Assembly (NCBI GenBank): GCA_036925085.1
Contig: JAUPFP010000018.1
Location: 3,171,885 to 3,235,884 of the forward strand
DNA: 64,000 bases
Source: Brachycybe producta
Taxonomy: Eukaryota; Arthropoda; Diplopoda; Playtdesmida; Andrognathidae
Direction: 5' to 3'
Part shown: positions 11,827 through 25,300 of the stretch, in pieces
Numbering within the stretch: position 1 is the stretch's first letter
How the letters are laid out: every line of letters starts with the position of its first letter
Translations under genes and position numbers: made by a program
The notes under the pieces: model-generated
Seen by the model: only the letters and a program-made list of their open reading frames with translations
Databases searched by the model: none
What the model was told of the DNA's origin: nothing

Positions 11827-12076
11827 TTAATAAAGTATACAACTGTCCTGATGTTTTAATAACTTAAACCATTCTTTTCTATATACTTTAAACACTATTT
11901 TATAAGCAAATTTACAGAAATTCTGCCCCGAAGCAGCTAAAATGACACTTTTCAGCTCTGCTATCGTATTATAATCATGTAGATTTGCATAATCAGCACG
12001 TATGCCGATGTCCCCAATGTTCTCTATAGGATTTAAGTTTGGAGAAAACGCCGGCCAATCGAGACTGGTGATATTG
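11827..12076 (-). pseudogene. Tc1-like transposase, 3' fragment, split by a second element
   Basis: The minus strand encodes LDWPAFSPNLNPIEN followed by NTIAELKSVILAA and a basic C-terminal stretch. The D-W-P-x-x-S-P-x-L-N-P-I-E block is the hallmark before the last catalytic acid of Tc1/mariner DDE transposases. The rest is absent because the element at 12077-12615 interrupts the frame just upstream. It is a relic without function. Confidence 0.75.
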
Positions 12077-12615
12077 GGTGACAATTATTGAGCTATATGA
12101 TAAAAGAAATTAATTATTCAAAAAGCTATTGAGTTCAAACATTTTATGCAATTGTAAACGTAACTACAGATATTCGGATTTAGTTTATGACATGTTCGAT
12201 ATGCATGCCATCAATGGCTATGATGTGGCGCAGACAAATAGCAAAATTCTGCACAACTCGCTGAAGTGTCTGGACATCGATGCTTTCAATGACCTTCTGG
12301 ATGGCAGTTTTGAGCTCAGCAATGGTTTTGGGGTTTTTTGTGTAAACTTTGTTTTTAATATTGCCCCACAAAAATGAGTCACAAGGTTAGCGCTGTTATT
12401 GCTGGAATAGTAGGCCTTGACGATGGATATCCGCTCAGAAATGCTGTATTTTGACATTTTCACTGAAAAATAAAAATCAACAACAATAAGCGTGCGCATG
12501 CGCACAAAAAATCCCAACATGCCCTGCATTCAACTGCCAAATTTGAACTGAATCTCGCCAACAGTTCGAAAGTTATCAAGGTTTCTTTTCATATAGCTCA
12601 ATAATTGTCACCCTG
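12077..12615 (-). mobile_element. Tc1/mariner internal-deletion derivative
   Basis: Inverted repeats of about 27 bp (GGTGACAATTATTGAGCTAT at 12079 on; inverse ending at 12614) are flanked by TA. Inside, the minus strand keeps a transposase N-terminus (MSKYSISERISIVKAYYSS, start near 12460). This passes directly into a transposase C-terminus in another frame (FLWGNIKNKVY, TIAELKTAIQKVIES, DGMHIEHVIN, end near 12180). The middle, with the catalytic core, is missing and the junction near 12380 is out of frame. It is a MITE in the making. Confidence 0.75.
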
Positions 12616-15600
12616 TATATTGGTTTTGTAACCATTTCTACCTAAGGTAATTACTGGAGCGAACTGCCGCATTTTCTTGTACCGAAGTTGTGTATCTAAC
12701 TTGAAACGAATGGATGATTCATCCATGGACGAAGAGTGGCAGTGACAAAAGTAACCTAGTATTTCAATAAAAATTTGTGCCTCCAGTGAGAAGTGAACAG
12801 CCGCCGAGAGACATTCTTCAGCAAGGGCTAAACTTATTAACTCGATCTCTGTGCCCACTATTTCAGTCGCCGACATTTTGGAAACAAATGAAGTGAATTC
12901 AACCATTGCATGGTGTAAATTGCCAAAGTGCCAAACTGTAAATTCGCCCTAAAATTTACAATCCGTGTGAATTTCGCATGTTTTATGCTAGTAAATAATA
13001 GAAAATTATATACATAGGCATATTGACCAGAGAAGAGGTTTTAATAAACAAATAAATCAGTAAAATAAATGATAATAATTGCAAATGGCAGTCTTTTTTT
13101 TTTTCTCTCTCTTTAAAAAAAAATCAAAACTTAAAACATTGGCAGTGACGAAACAGGCAGTTCTGAAGCAATATTCTTAATAAAAAAATATTATTAATTA
13201 ATATTGATAATAATTCGAATAACAAAAAAAAAACTGAATGTCCGTTTCGATTTTAAGTGTGTCAAAATTACCTTTAAAAAAAATTCAAAGAAAATTAATT
13301 ATAACATATGTGATAATATTAATTATTGATAATTAATAATATTTAAAAGCACTAATATAATGAACCATCAAATAAAAGCTTGTCCAAAAAAAAAGCAATT
13401 ATGAATATTTTAAAGTAAATAATTTCAACTTGAAAAAAAAAAATGCATATTTTAATTTAGTGGCAATCACTTTTTTTTTGGGCGGGTCTTCTCTGTTTCA
13501 ACTTTGATAGTTAATTGATTTGATAGCCACTTAATTTGCTTCTCAGACAATATAAAATTAAGTATACAAAAATACTACAAAAAGATTTGACTTTTTTTTT
13601 CTGGTATTTTTAAAGTCTTTGTTAGTAAAATGGCAGTTTTGTTGTTAAATGAGATAATTACCTTTCACCAGATTGACTTTCAAATCATCAATACTTAAAA
13701 ATTTGAAACATTTAAGAGTCAATATAACAAACATTTTGAGTTGATGCAACATAAAAACTTCCCCTTCAAAAACAGGACCCAAATAGATATCCTCAAATGA
13801 ATCTTTTTTTTTTAACTGTATATGTGTGAGTTCTAAGCAAATTCAAAATGATACCAATTTCAGTTATTAAAATTGGATAATTTAAAGACCTAAAATTTCA
13901 TTTGGCACAAACAAAAGAAAAACTGAGAGAAACAACTTTTAGAGAAGAAAACAAAAAACAAACAAACAAAAAAATGAAGCCACTTTATAAGTGAGTTTAA
14001 AGCTGATTATTAAATTAATAATAACTGAGAATAATATACTTAATAGTGAAAAAAACAAACAAACTAAATGATGACCCAATATGTAGCACCTTCGGAATTC
14101 AGTTTTTCAGATCATAATTGACACTCAAAGATAACAAATTTGTTTGATTGATCAACATTCATTCTTCATTGAATCAATGCAATTAATTAATTAAACAAAT
14201 TATCATTTGCAGTTCGAAAATAGCAAAAAAAAAAACCAAAAAAATAATATTCTTGCTAATATGAAAACGCCATTCTTCATTCTCTAACTATTTCTTATTG
14301 TTGGCATTTGTCATATAATTAGTGAATAATTATAGAAATGCATTGATTAAATCAAGAATCAATGTTATTTTAAATAAGACACTGGTAACAGGGTTACTAA
14401 AATTTACATAAAAATTAAACAAAACACAAAACTTATCACAATTTATACAAAAAAAGAAAGACACACACAAAAGAAGAAAAGAAAAGGCTCGATCCAAGAA
14501 GAAATAACCTGTGTTTTTTTTTTGTAAAGGCAGTGCGATAAAGCACAACAAACCTTTGTGCCGTATTCATGTTTGCTCGGATCGAACAGAAGCGATCAAC
14601 TGACTAAAAACTTCGAAACTTATAAACAGTAAGGTTTCAAGGCACGGTTTTGTTGTGTCAAGTGTTTCGTACTTTGTCACGAACACACACACACGACGTA
14701 CCTTTAAAAAAGTATTGCCTATGTATTATATCTACATCTGCCTTTAAAAATAATTGGTGATTTGGTTTTCTTGATTAGGCTACAAGCTGAACAAAAAAAA
14801 CGCCAGCAATATTTGCTATAAGATAATAGATTGTTTAGAAAATTGTACTGACACAAGTGCAAATTCACCGAAAGACCATCATGGGAAAAAAAAAGAAGCA
14901 TTGGCACCGTTTATGGCACGAAAAAGAAACTTCACACCAGCTCAAGCACTTCTCGCAGTTTACTCTGCCAGCGTTCATGTTTACGCTGTAGCAAAATCAA
15001 TTAGAACGCTTAGCAAAGTATGATAATATTTTTCAAAAATTAACTTTTGATCGTTGTTTAATTAATAACATGAAACATTACATTCTATTTACGATTTCAG
15101 TAGTAGAGCATCCGAGGTTTCAAACTGCAATACAAGTTTATTTTTTAAAGATGATATGAAAATATTCTAAATTTATTCTTCCGTTTTCAAAAAATGTTAG
15201 AATTCTTTCAACAAAAAAAAAAAACCATATTTCAGCCCAAAACTCTTATCTAGCGATGCCTCGGGTAGTGAATTTTAGTATCAGCGGATAACGGATATCC
15301 GTATGTCGTTTATTTTGCCGGATACTTTCCGAATATCCGCGGCATCCCTATAGCAAACACATAGAATTATGCTTCAATTATCATAATAATAAAAAAGGTG
15401 ACGAACCTCACTGCCACAAGAAGACTGACTGACACTCACGCACACATGAAACAGCGAAATACTTGTGTCGGAGATTACTATTTTCTTGCACAGAGTTTTC
15501 TTGCAAAGAGCTTTTGTTTAGTGTTTTACGTAAGTGTATTTGTTTCTGCCTTGTAGTGCTTTGAGTCAAAACAACATACAAACATTGATACTTATACCAA

Positions 15601-15990
15601 ATTCCTGCTTGAATATTGAGGACAATTTTGGTGCTCAATGATTATCATTACAGAAGCCACCAACAAAATATTGCTTCTCGACAGCATAATTCTCTCGAAA
15701 ATAAATTTGCATTTGCTGCAGTACAACAACAAAACATTCTCTTCAATTCGTCATAACAAACGATTGTCTGTTCAGCTCTTGTTAATTTAGTCATTTAAGA
15801 CTCGAGACTCGAGAGCAAGGAGTAAGAAGAAGGAGAAGAAAGAAAAAAGAGATTACAAATCGGAGAAAAGTACGACAAATAAGTTGCAGTTGCGTTTTAA
15901 GACTTTGAAAGTCAGCCCAACTGCCGATAATTTCTAAATATTTATAATATTATATATTTATATATAACATATAGTATCTATACAAGAAAT
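12616..15990. other. Intergenic DNA between glypican and collagen IV
   Basis: Very AT-rich and full of A/T runs. One minus-strand frame at 12598-12906 (MSATEIVGTEIELISLALAEE...) has no family I recognise. No promoter or exon was convincingly seen. A palindromic GGATAACGGATATCC stretch lies near 15291. Confidence 0.4.
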
Positions 15991-16039
15991 GTTTCTCGTT
16001 TAAGCATCGTTAATTTGATTTTTTTATCATTATTATTAT

Positions 16040-16045
16040 TTTATT
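16040..16045 (-). terminator. Candidate polyadenylation signal of collagen IV
   Basis: AATAAA on the minus strand, 33 nt after the stop codon. It is the first canonical hexamer after the stop; an alternative site further left cannot be excluded. Confidence 0.45.
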
Positions 16046-16077
16046 ACATGTAGGATCTTTTTTTTTCATTTAGTTAT

Positions 16078-16335
16078 TTAAAAGCTTTTGATACAAACTT
16101 GGCACCTACTCACGCGCTGCCTCAAATTGCCCGCTTTCAGCGTCTCGCTAACTGGTTTCTCGAACTGTTGATTGTTCTCGATCGTCGTTAGCCAGAAACT
16201 GTACTTGTTCGCAAAGTAATGGCACGACCCTCGAGCTCCATTACATTCGATGAACGGTGTGGCTCTGAAGTCCTCCAAACAACTACCGGGACTGGCAAGA
16301 GATTGTCCGCCACCCTCTGCTCCAGCAGCGGTATG
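16078..16335 (-). CDS. Collagen IV last exon: C-terminal half of NC1
   Basis: Encodes [20 protein letters not shown] through [11 protein letters not shown] and the stop TAA. It holds five of the six cysteines of the second C4 repeat and the conserved Lys of TLKAG, which forms the sulfilimine bond in other species. Acceptor TTACAG|CAT, phase 0. Confidence 0.95.
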   Translation of the reverse strand, partial: HTAAGAEGGGQSLASPGSCLEDFRATPFIECNGARGSCHYFANKYSFWLTTIENNQQFEKPVSETLKAGNLRQRVSRCQVCIKSF

Positions 16336-19300
16336 CTGTAAGAATGGAAAGAAGAAGAAAAAAGCTCTTTTATATTCAGATTTGAAAAATTACAAGTTTT
16401 TCATGTGAAAAATTAAAATATGCACAATATTTCAATCTTGTTTTTTTATGAACAAAATTTTCTAAACTACAATTTTTGAGCATTGCCGAATCTGCAAACA
16501 GACCAACCTAAGCAATTGCCTAGGTTGGTCTGTTTGCAGATTCGGCAATACATATATATTATTATATATATAATATCCCAGGTCCGTGTGTGTGTTTGTG
16601 TGTGTGGAGTAACAAAAACCATTGAAGCACGTCGGAATTTATATAAATTTGAATAAATGAACCGTTTTTTTTTTCTCAAGGTCAACTGTATGTTGCACAC
16701 TCCCATTTCCAAGAACCCCATAATATTAAATTGGAGAGGGGAAAAGGTTGGAAAGTGTAGAAGGGGGGGAGAGAGAGAGAAAAGTGGGAGGGGGGTGACT
16801 GAAATTGAAATGAAAGGAGTAAAAAAAGGAAAAAACGACGCGCATGCGCACAATTGCCTGTGAATTTTGCTCCCGTCATTTATGACGGGTTACCCCACTA
16901 GTAATATTATATTATAAATAAATGCATCATAATTTTTTTTAAATACAGCAGTAAATCTGAAATTTGAAATAAAATAATAAGTGTATTATTAATATCACTT
17001 TAAATATAGTCCTTCTATATTCGTTCAATAGAAACGTTCACCAACAAAAAAAAGGCGATTGTTGTAATTTCGGTGTTGTACCCGGAACACCAATATCACC
17101 TTGTGGCAGTGACCCCGAGTGTCACACTGTGTTTTTTTATTATTAATAATTTAGTATTTAATATTATTTCATTTATTTGTATCTTCTTAATGAATAATAA
17201 AGGATTCTTCTATGAAGGAATCGGTAGATTCGAGAACCTTTTAGGATTCGGATTCGAGAAAATTTAGGATTCGTCCCACCTCTAGTTTTTACAATCTTTT
17301 GTTATTACCCTTTTTTATTAGACAAAATTACACAAGCCGTCAAACTCTCTGACGTCTGAAGCCTTTTCGTACGAGGAGGCACTTCGAGGCAGGTATATAT
17401 TTTGCGTTTTGGGGAGAAGGGGGGAGGGTTATTTTTTATTTCCATGAATGAATATTTTCTATAAACAAAATGAATATTTTTTTGAATTTCTTTATCAGCA
17501 TAATAGTTTTGGCATTATATTACCAATGTGGTATTTCAAAGATTGAAATGTTTGTTGTGCTAAACTTAGCACATTCCTTTTTGAACTCTTATTTTTGTGG
17601 AGTTTGGAGTTTTCGTTTTTTAAATTTTCTTTTTCTTTCTTATTTAACTGTAAGAATGCCATCTCGAATACTAACCATTGCAAAACTGTAACCTATCCAG
17701 AGTCCTCCCCATCCCGAAGGGCAGTCCGGAATCTGTAACGACTGGCTATGAACGGCTATAACGTTGGCGGGCGATTCACAGACAATACAACGACTGATGT
17801 ATGGCCTAATGTTCTCTTCGAGCACGGGCATCATGGGGATTGGAGCATTGGTCGACAGCCAATACGACTTGTCGTTACGACTAGCATAGTTACAAACATT
17901 GTTGAAATCACAGAACATGAAAGGCATAGTCGAAAACCGCCTCATGCACGATCCTGCAAAACCTGCATAAGATATTACAAACAATTAATAAATTAATTAC
18001 CAAAATATGTAATTGTAAAAAACCGGTCCTGCATGTAAGTATAGACTGTAACGCCACAAACCGAACTTGCTCTAACCTAAATCCTGATTATGAGCCTTCT
18101 CGTTTCCTTCAATGTATAATAAACTAAATCCGTCCCACAATCGGATGTGTCCCGCCGGACAAACGGGAACCTCCGTAGACTGACTGTGTCGAACTAGAAG
18201 TATCCCTGCAAAGTAATCTCCACCAGCAGGGCCCGGTGAACCGGGCGGTCCAGCTGGACCTGCTGAACCTATGAAAGGAAGACACGTTTTGTTGTAATAA
18301 GTGCTCTAAAGCCTCCGAGTGACACAAGAGAAGAACAAAACAAACCTGGTAAACCAGGAGTTCCGGGAACACCATCAAATCCTCGTTGCCCTTTATCACC
18401 TGGAAATCCGGGCAAACCTTGTTTACCATCATCACCGGGTGGACCGGCAAGTCCCTTTTCACCTTACATAATTTGATTCATTTATGATCTTTAATTACCG
18501 TAATTAAAAACAAAATAGAAATAATAAAAACAACAAATATGTCAATACCGTGTCTACAGGGTGGTGCCGGTGGCGAAGATGTTCCAGGCAGACCAGCAGG
18601 GCCTGGAGGTCCTCGAAGACCAGTGTCACCCTTTGGACCAGGAATGTTCACACCAATGCCAGGGATACCTTTTTCACCCTGACAAAAATATATTCAATAA
18701 GTCTTTTAAGGTGGCTGAATAGATATTTATTTTGTTTTCGTCACCCGGATGGCGCGCCTGCGTGGCTATTATGTTCTATAAGGAGGTATCTTCCCCCCAC
18801 CCGCGGTCTTGCTTTTTCACGTGAACATTTTTCAGAAAAAAACGTTACGAAAAAAATAATTCAAAGTGTTTTAGAAACTAGAATAGTTAGTCATCATCAT
18901 CATCATTTCCTGTACCTTATCCCGCAAGCAGCAGGGTCGGCCTTGCTGGTTCTAACTCTCCACTCGTTCCGATTTTGCACCAAGCCCCCAGTGACCCCAC
19001 ATGCCACCATATCCCGTTTTACTACCACGTCCCAGGTTTGCTTGGGTCTTCCTCTACCCCGTTTTATTCCCAGGTCTAAGTTCATTGCCTGCCTCAGCAG
19101 CCCATGTTCTCCGCTCCTGAGGACATGCCCAAACCACCGCAGCCTATTTTCCTGCATCTTTTCTACTATATTTGTTACCCCTACACTACCCCTAATAAAA
19201 TCATTTCTGATCCAATCCCTTCTGGTCACCCCACTCATAAACCTTAGCATTCTCATCTCAGCTACCTGCATTCTATCCTCATGCACCTTCTTGATTGCCC

Positions 19301-22300
19301 AACATTCTGACCCATACAACATAGCTGGTCTGACTACTGTCCTATAAAACTTTCCCTTCAATTTTATAGGTAACTTCCTGTCACATAAAACCCCACTAGC
19401 CTGCCTCCACCTATGCCAACCTGCTTTAATCCGGTTTGTGATGTCTAAGTCTAAGCTCCCATCATCTTGCAGCACAGATCCTAAATATTTGAAGTCGTGC
19501 ACCTGCTGCATTAAACTGTCCCCAAGTCTAATCTCCTCATTCAACTGTTCTTCCCCATCCCACTGAAATTTCATGTACTCCGTTTTTGCCCTACTTATTT
19601 TCAACCCCTTTGATTCCAAGGCATTCCTAGTCTCCTCTAACCTTATCTCGAGTTCCATTTTGGATTCCCCAACTAAGACTATGTCATCTGCAAACAGCAT
19701 ACACCAGGGGACCTCCTGCCTCACCCCTGCCAGTAACTCATCCAGGACCAAAATGAATAGATATGGACTAAGTGCTGAGCCCTGGTGCACACCAATCCTA
19801 ACACGAAAACTATCAGAGAACCCCCAGGCAGTCTTAACGCTTGTCCGTGCATCCCTATACATGTCCCTCACCATATCTATATAACTCTCACCCACCTCCT
19901 TCTTCTGTAAGACCTCCCACAATAACTTCTGTGGTACTCTGTCATACTAACTATTCTAAACTTGAATAGTTAGTAATAATTCTAAAAAAAATTTCATGAT
20001 GATATCGTTAAAAATAAACTTTTTATGACAATTTAAAAATGGCGGAAGTTGTTTTTCATGAGATGTCAATGGAAAAACCTAAGAACAGGCCATTTTAAAA
20101 CTGCTATAAAACGTTTACTTTTTAAGATATTGCCATGAAAAAACTTTTAACATAATCTTCTACCATTCTAGTTTTGAAGACATTTTTAATTTTTTCATAA
20201 TGTTGTTTATAAAGAAAGTTCACTTTATGTTTTAGCAAAATAAATATCCAATCTGCCACCTTAACCTTGTCTGTTGTAGAATAAGTCAAGCTTTTAAAAC
20301 ATTAATATATTTTTGCTTTTTAAAGAACTTGTTACCGGAAAACCAGCAATGCCAGGAGGTCCAGCTGTTCCAGGAAGACCATCGAATCCTCTATCGCCCT
20401 TCAGACCTGGAAAACCAGGTTGTCCCGGTACACCTGAATCCCCCTTTTCACCTTGACGTCCCGGCAAACCCGATTGTCCATCAAAACCTGTTCACAAATC
20501 CAGTTTAGAAATCAAACTCACCTGAAAGCGATTAAAAAGCCCAAGAAAGTAACAACGATCATACCAGGTCGTCCGGGTTCTCCCTTTGGTCCTGGTAACC
20601 CAGATATTCCAGGAAGACCGGGATTTCCTTTGGAGCCAGGAAAGCCTGGAAGACCATCATCTCCTTTGGTTCCAAAAAGTCCATCTCGTCCAGGTGGTCC
20701 AGGGTTTCCTCTAAATCCATCGTTTCCTCTTTCTCCTTTTGGTCCTTGAAAACCAGGCAATCCTGGTGGTCCTGAAGTGCCACGTATTCCAGGTAAACCA
20801 GAATCGCCTTTTAGTCCGGATAAGCCAGGAATTCCATCTTTGCCAGGAAACCCTGGAAGTCCGGGTTCGCCTTTTGTACCGAATGCTGATAGTCCCGGAG
20901 TACCAGGAGCTCCAAGAGGACCAAGATCACCTGAGAATAAGCATTAGTAATGTAAATACGAAACTAACTTTTGAATGTAAACGTTTTAAACTTACTTTGA
21001 ATTTTCCCAACAATTAGCAAAATAAAATGAAAATTCGATAATTAATTATAATTATTTACATTTCCAATGGGTCAGAGAAATTATTGTTTCACTCCACCTC
21101 ACATCAACCAAAGCCTTGCCCTTTTCGGACATTTACTGACAGATGATAATATTGCCCTACTTAATGACTTATTAAATATACATCCTCGACGTAAGGGAAG
21201 ACACGGGCATTCAAAGATTAAAAAAAAATTATTGGCTAGAACTGATGCATAATTTTGGTCTTTTTTTCCCCAAAATGTTATTAGTCTATGGAATTCTTTT
21301 CCAGTTGATAGTTCTTTGTTAGGACGATTTCAAAACAAGGATGTCTTGTTTTACCTGAATGACAATCATTTGTGATCGGGAGCAATCCCCCCCTTCCCTG
21401 TCACATGGCTTTTAAGCTGATTGCAGGTGTACTGAGTTGAATTAAACTACCGTTGTGCGACAACTTTCCAAATGGGAACACTGAAGAATTTACGGTTCGT
21501 ACAGCTGTTGTATCCCAATGCACACTGCTGTGTAAATAAATCTACACTATAACTATTTTTAGTGAGGCTCTCTCTCCGCATTTATAACATTGTTACAACA
21601 AATTTAGGGTGGTGCAATACCCGAAACAATAACCACTCGCGTACGTACACTAGTGACTGGAGCCTAGACTAGAATAAAATTCGGATCAAATTCAACATTT
21701 AAACCTGGCACTTCAACCTCGAACTCAGTTCAAACCCTTCGAACTGGGTACCGACACAAATAAAAAATGCTATCTAATGAAAACCATAACAGTGTCGTGT
21801 CAGTTCCGTTACAGTTCAGTATCAGTGACGCCTATTCACACATATCCGTACAGTTTTGAGCCAGTGATTTTTCGAGATAGCAAATTTTACGAGTATTTCA
21901 TTTCGTCAACCATTGTTTTGATTGATGAGGCATCCATGAAACCATAAAAATATCTGCGGCAACGAGATCACGGTACAGATACTGAACTGAGACTGAAGGC
22001 TAAATTATGGCACTGAGCCAGTCTGGTGTAGACGTGTCAATTGAAATTCCAATAAACGATATTTTTCATCACAGACGCTGAAGCATTTTCACAAAATGTG
22101 TGAATTCAATAGACCATTATCCAAATATGGCCAACGTAACCCCTTAAGGGCAACAGCTCAATGGTTTACGGAATACTAATTATCATTTTATTAAGAGTGC
22201 ATACCTATTCAAGCTATTCTATTGTTATTTTCAGCTTCGTTTACAATGTTATGCTAAATAAAAATACTATTCGGGTTCCGTGATGTTTAAAGATAAATTA

Positions 22301-25300
22301 AAGGGTTTTCGTGGCCCAAATTAAATTGGAGAACTCTGCTTTAGACAGTATGACATAGATCACTGCATAAAGGAGGGTGGATAAAAATCATTTTTTTTAA
22401 TTCTTATTTAAAATTTCGTTAAAATTGCACCTTTATCAATTGAAATTCCATGCAAATCAGTGTTTGATCTTGTTTATTTAATCTGTCATTTAAATTATTA
22501 TAATAAATTCATTTCATAAAAGACAAAGAAAAAAATTCATTTTAAAAAAAATTTGAAAAAAAAATCTGAAAATGTGATTTAAATCACTTGACTTTTATGA
22601 TGCGTTCTTCCCAATTTTGGTTTAAATAACAATTCAAATCAGATTTTAGTCCACCCTGGCACTGTCGTAATATATCAAAATATATACAGGTATTTAAAAA
22701 AAAAAGTCTCACCTTTTTCACCAGCAGGTCCGTCATTACCAGGTCTTCCACTGAAACCAGGCGAACCAGGAATACCCTTTAGCCCTATAAAAAAATAAGA
22801 ACGAAGCATTTTACAATTATTACAGAATGAGTGATTTTTGTTTTGTATACAAGATGACTCGAGGGGTTGAAATTATTTTTGCGTTACAGACAAAATTTGC
22901 AATTCTCATACAAATCTAAGAAATAGCTGTGCACATAGACATGCACAATAGCCTGTTCTGTTGTTGTTTTAATACTAGCTGTCCACATTGCACAGACAAG
23001 AGTTGAAAGAATGTTGCATAGTATTCCGAGACAAAACAAAAATCTTTTGATGTTGAATTGTTGGAATTGTTTATGAAATTGCAGACAAAACAAAACACAA
23101 AAGTCATAAAAAAATGTATTAAGAACTGTTGCCAATTTGTCTCGAAACACTGAGTTTCTGTTTTGTCAGCTTGATGTGGATCCGGCTTTACAATGAAATT
23201 GAAATTGTACAGTATTCAAAACTATAATGATAAACGATTATGTTAAAAAGTTTATTCACGGTAATATTTAAAAAAAGAAACTGTGTTCGGTCATGAAAAT
23301 GTCATAAAAAAGCTTATTCTTTTAAAGATATTATAATGAATTTTTTTTTAACAATATCACCAACTACTCTAGTTTCTAAAACACTTTGAATTTTTTTTTT
23401 TCGTAATGTTTCTCCTGAAAACAAAAAGTTTCAAGTTTGCCTTAAAGCCCTGTATTTCCTCAAAACTATGAAGGGAAGGAATTCAAGAGGATCGCATTTA
23501 AATTACAGTTATGTAGGCTACTCTAATTTACTCCATCAATGACTTTGTAACTCACCAGGAAAACCAGGTTCTCCTTCAGGTCCAGCATCTCCTTTGTCAC
23601 CAAACAATCCAATAAGACCAGGAGGACCAGCGTCACCTTTCTGTCCTTTTTCACCAATAGTTGCTAAACAAAATCAAAAAGATTTTGTAAACAATGAACA
23701 AATGTTTCTTGTAGGTTTGTAATACATTGTCCTGGGAATCCCTGATTTCCTTTTTGTCCCGGTTGACCATCGTTACCATGACGTCCCGGTAATCCTACAG
23801 GACCTACATTTCCTTTTGGTCCTACGAAACCGGGTGGTCCCGGAAGACCACGATCTCCTTTAAGACCAAATATACCGGGACGCCCATCAAATCCACGATC
23901 ACCTATAATTAGAAAAGCAAAAGGTCTTGTATGTGCTGGTTAAAAAAATGTGACAAACAAGTTCACCTTTGGAACCAGAGAGTCCATCAATTCCAGGATT
24001 TCCAGGTGGACCTCCAAGTCCAGGAAATCCCTAAAACAGTAAAACAAAAAATCTCAATAAATTTTCTTCATTAAACAAAAAGCACAAGTCCGTTTACTCT
24101 ATCGCCTTTTAATCCAGGAAAACCAGGACTACCAGCAGATCCCTTGGGACCAGGTTGACCGGGAATTCCGGGAAAACCGTCTTGACCACGATCACCAACA
24201 GGTCCTGAAGGTCCTCTTTGAGCAACACCAGGGATGCCAGGATCACCTTTGACACCTGATAATCCTGGCAACCCGGGAGTTCCTCTGATTCCAGGAAAAC
24301 CCGGAGGTCCCTGAAGACCGGAATCACCTTTAATACCCTTTTCCGCAGCAGCACCGGGATCACCTTTCGGACCGATAAATCCAGGAATACCAGCTAAACC
24401 TTTCGGGCCTATCGGTGTAGAGTAAAACATGTTTTACAATGTGCAAAAATCATACAATTGTAAATCACACAGAACAAAAACCAACCTGGTTGTCCTTGAA
24501 GGCCAGGAATTCCAGGTATACCAGATGCTCCAACAGCTCCTTGAAGACCAGGAAATCCCCTTAAACCCGGAGGACCTGGTTCACCATTTTGACCAGGAAA
24601 ACCTGGTGCACCTGAATCTCCTCTATCACCTAATTATATTTCAAAATGTTAAGTTACTTACTTACATTTACATTATTTCAAACAAACCTTTTAGACCCGG
24701 AAACCCATCTCGACCACGATCACCAGGTAGACCAGGAGGACCAACTGGTCCTGGTAAACCCTTTTGACCAGGCGATCCTGGAAAACCAGGTGTTCCCCTT
24801 GTCCCATTGAAACCTGGAGCTCCGGGCAGTCCAGCATCACCAGGAAATCCCGAATCCCCTACAGATATGAATAACAGTTATTAAATCGTGACCTTCGGAG
24901 GTCTTTTCATAAGTAGCCATTGCAAAATATGAAAATGATCAAATAAAACTGTGCCTTTCAGCAGTAACATTTAAGAGAAAAAAATTGAAAATGTTTTATA
25001 CAATGCTTATTGTGTTGATATCTTTAAAAATTAAATTTTACAACAATTTTAAACTCTGGATTTTCGTTTTTCACTTCAAACTGAAAATTGAAAGCAACTG
25101 CCTGACAAGTGGATGACATCTAAAACCTTGTACAGACCGGGCGATAATTGCTGGACACACGTAAACAACGACTTGTATCTGAATACATGTGGCCAGTGAT
25201 ATCACACGTACAGACCCGAATTTAATTTCACAATTTTCATTAACTCTTCACAATAAAATTCTCCGTCACTTATTCGCTACTAGGTACAGACTGAGCGATA

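Noticed and set aside
18550..19347. 265-codon plus-strand frame
   Set aside because: It lies antisense to a collagen exon and the RTE reverse transcriptase; its composition is explained by the reverse strand.
20453..20749. Plus-strand collagen-like frame (and similar ones at 24429-24767, 27058-27420, 29697-29906, 35298-35615)
   Set aside because: Collagen repeats also give Gly/Pro-rich text when read antisense; the minus strand has the correct splice sites and phases.
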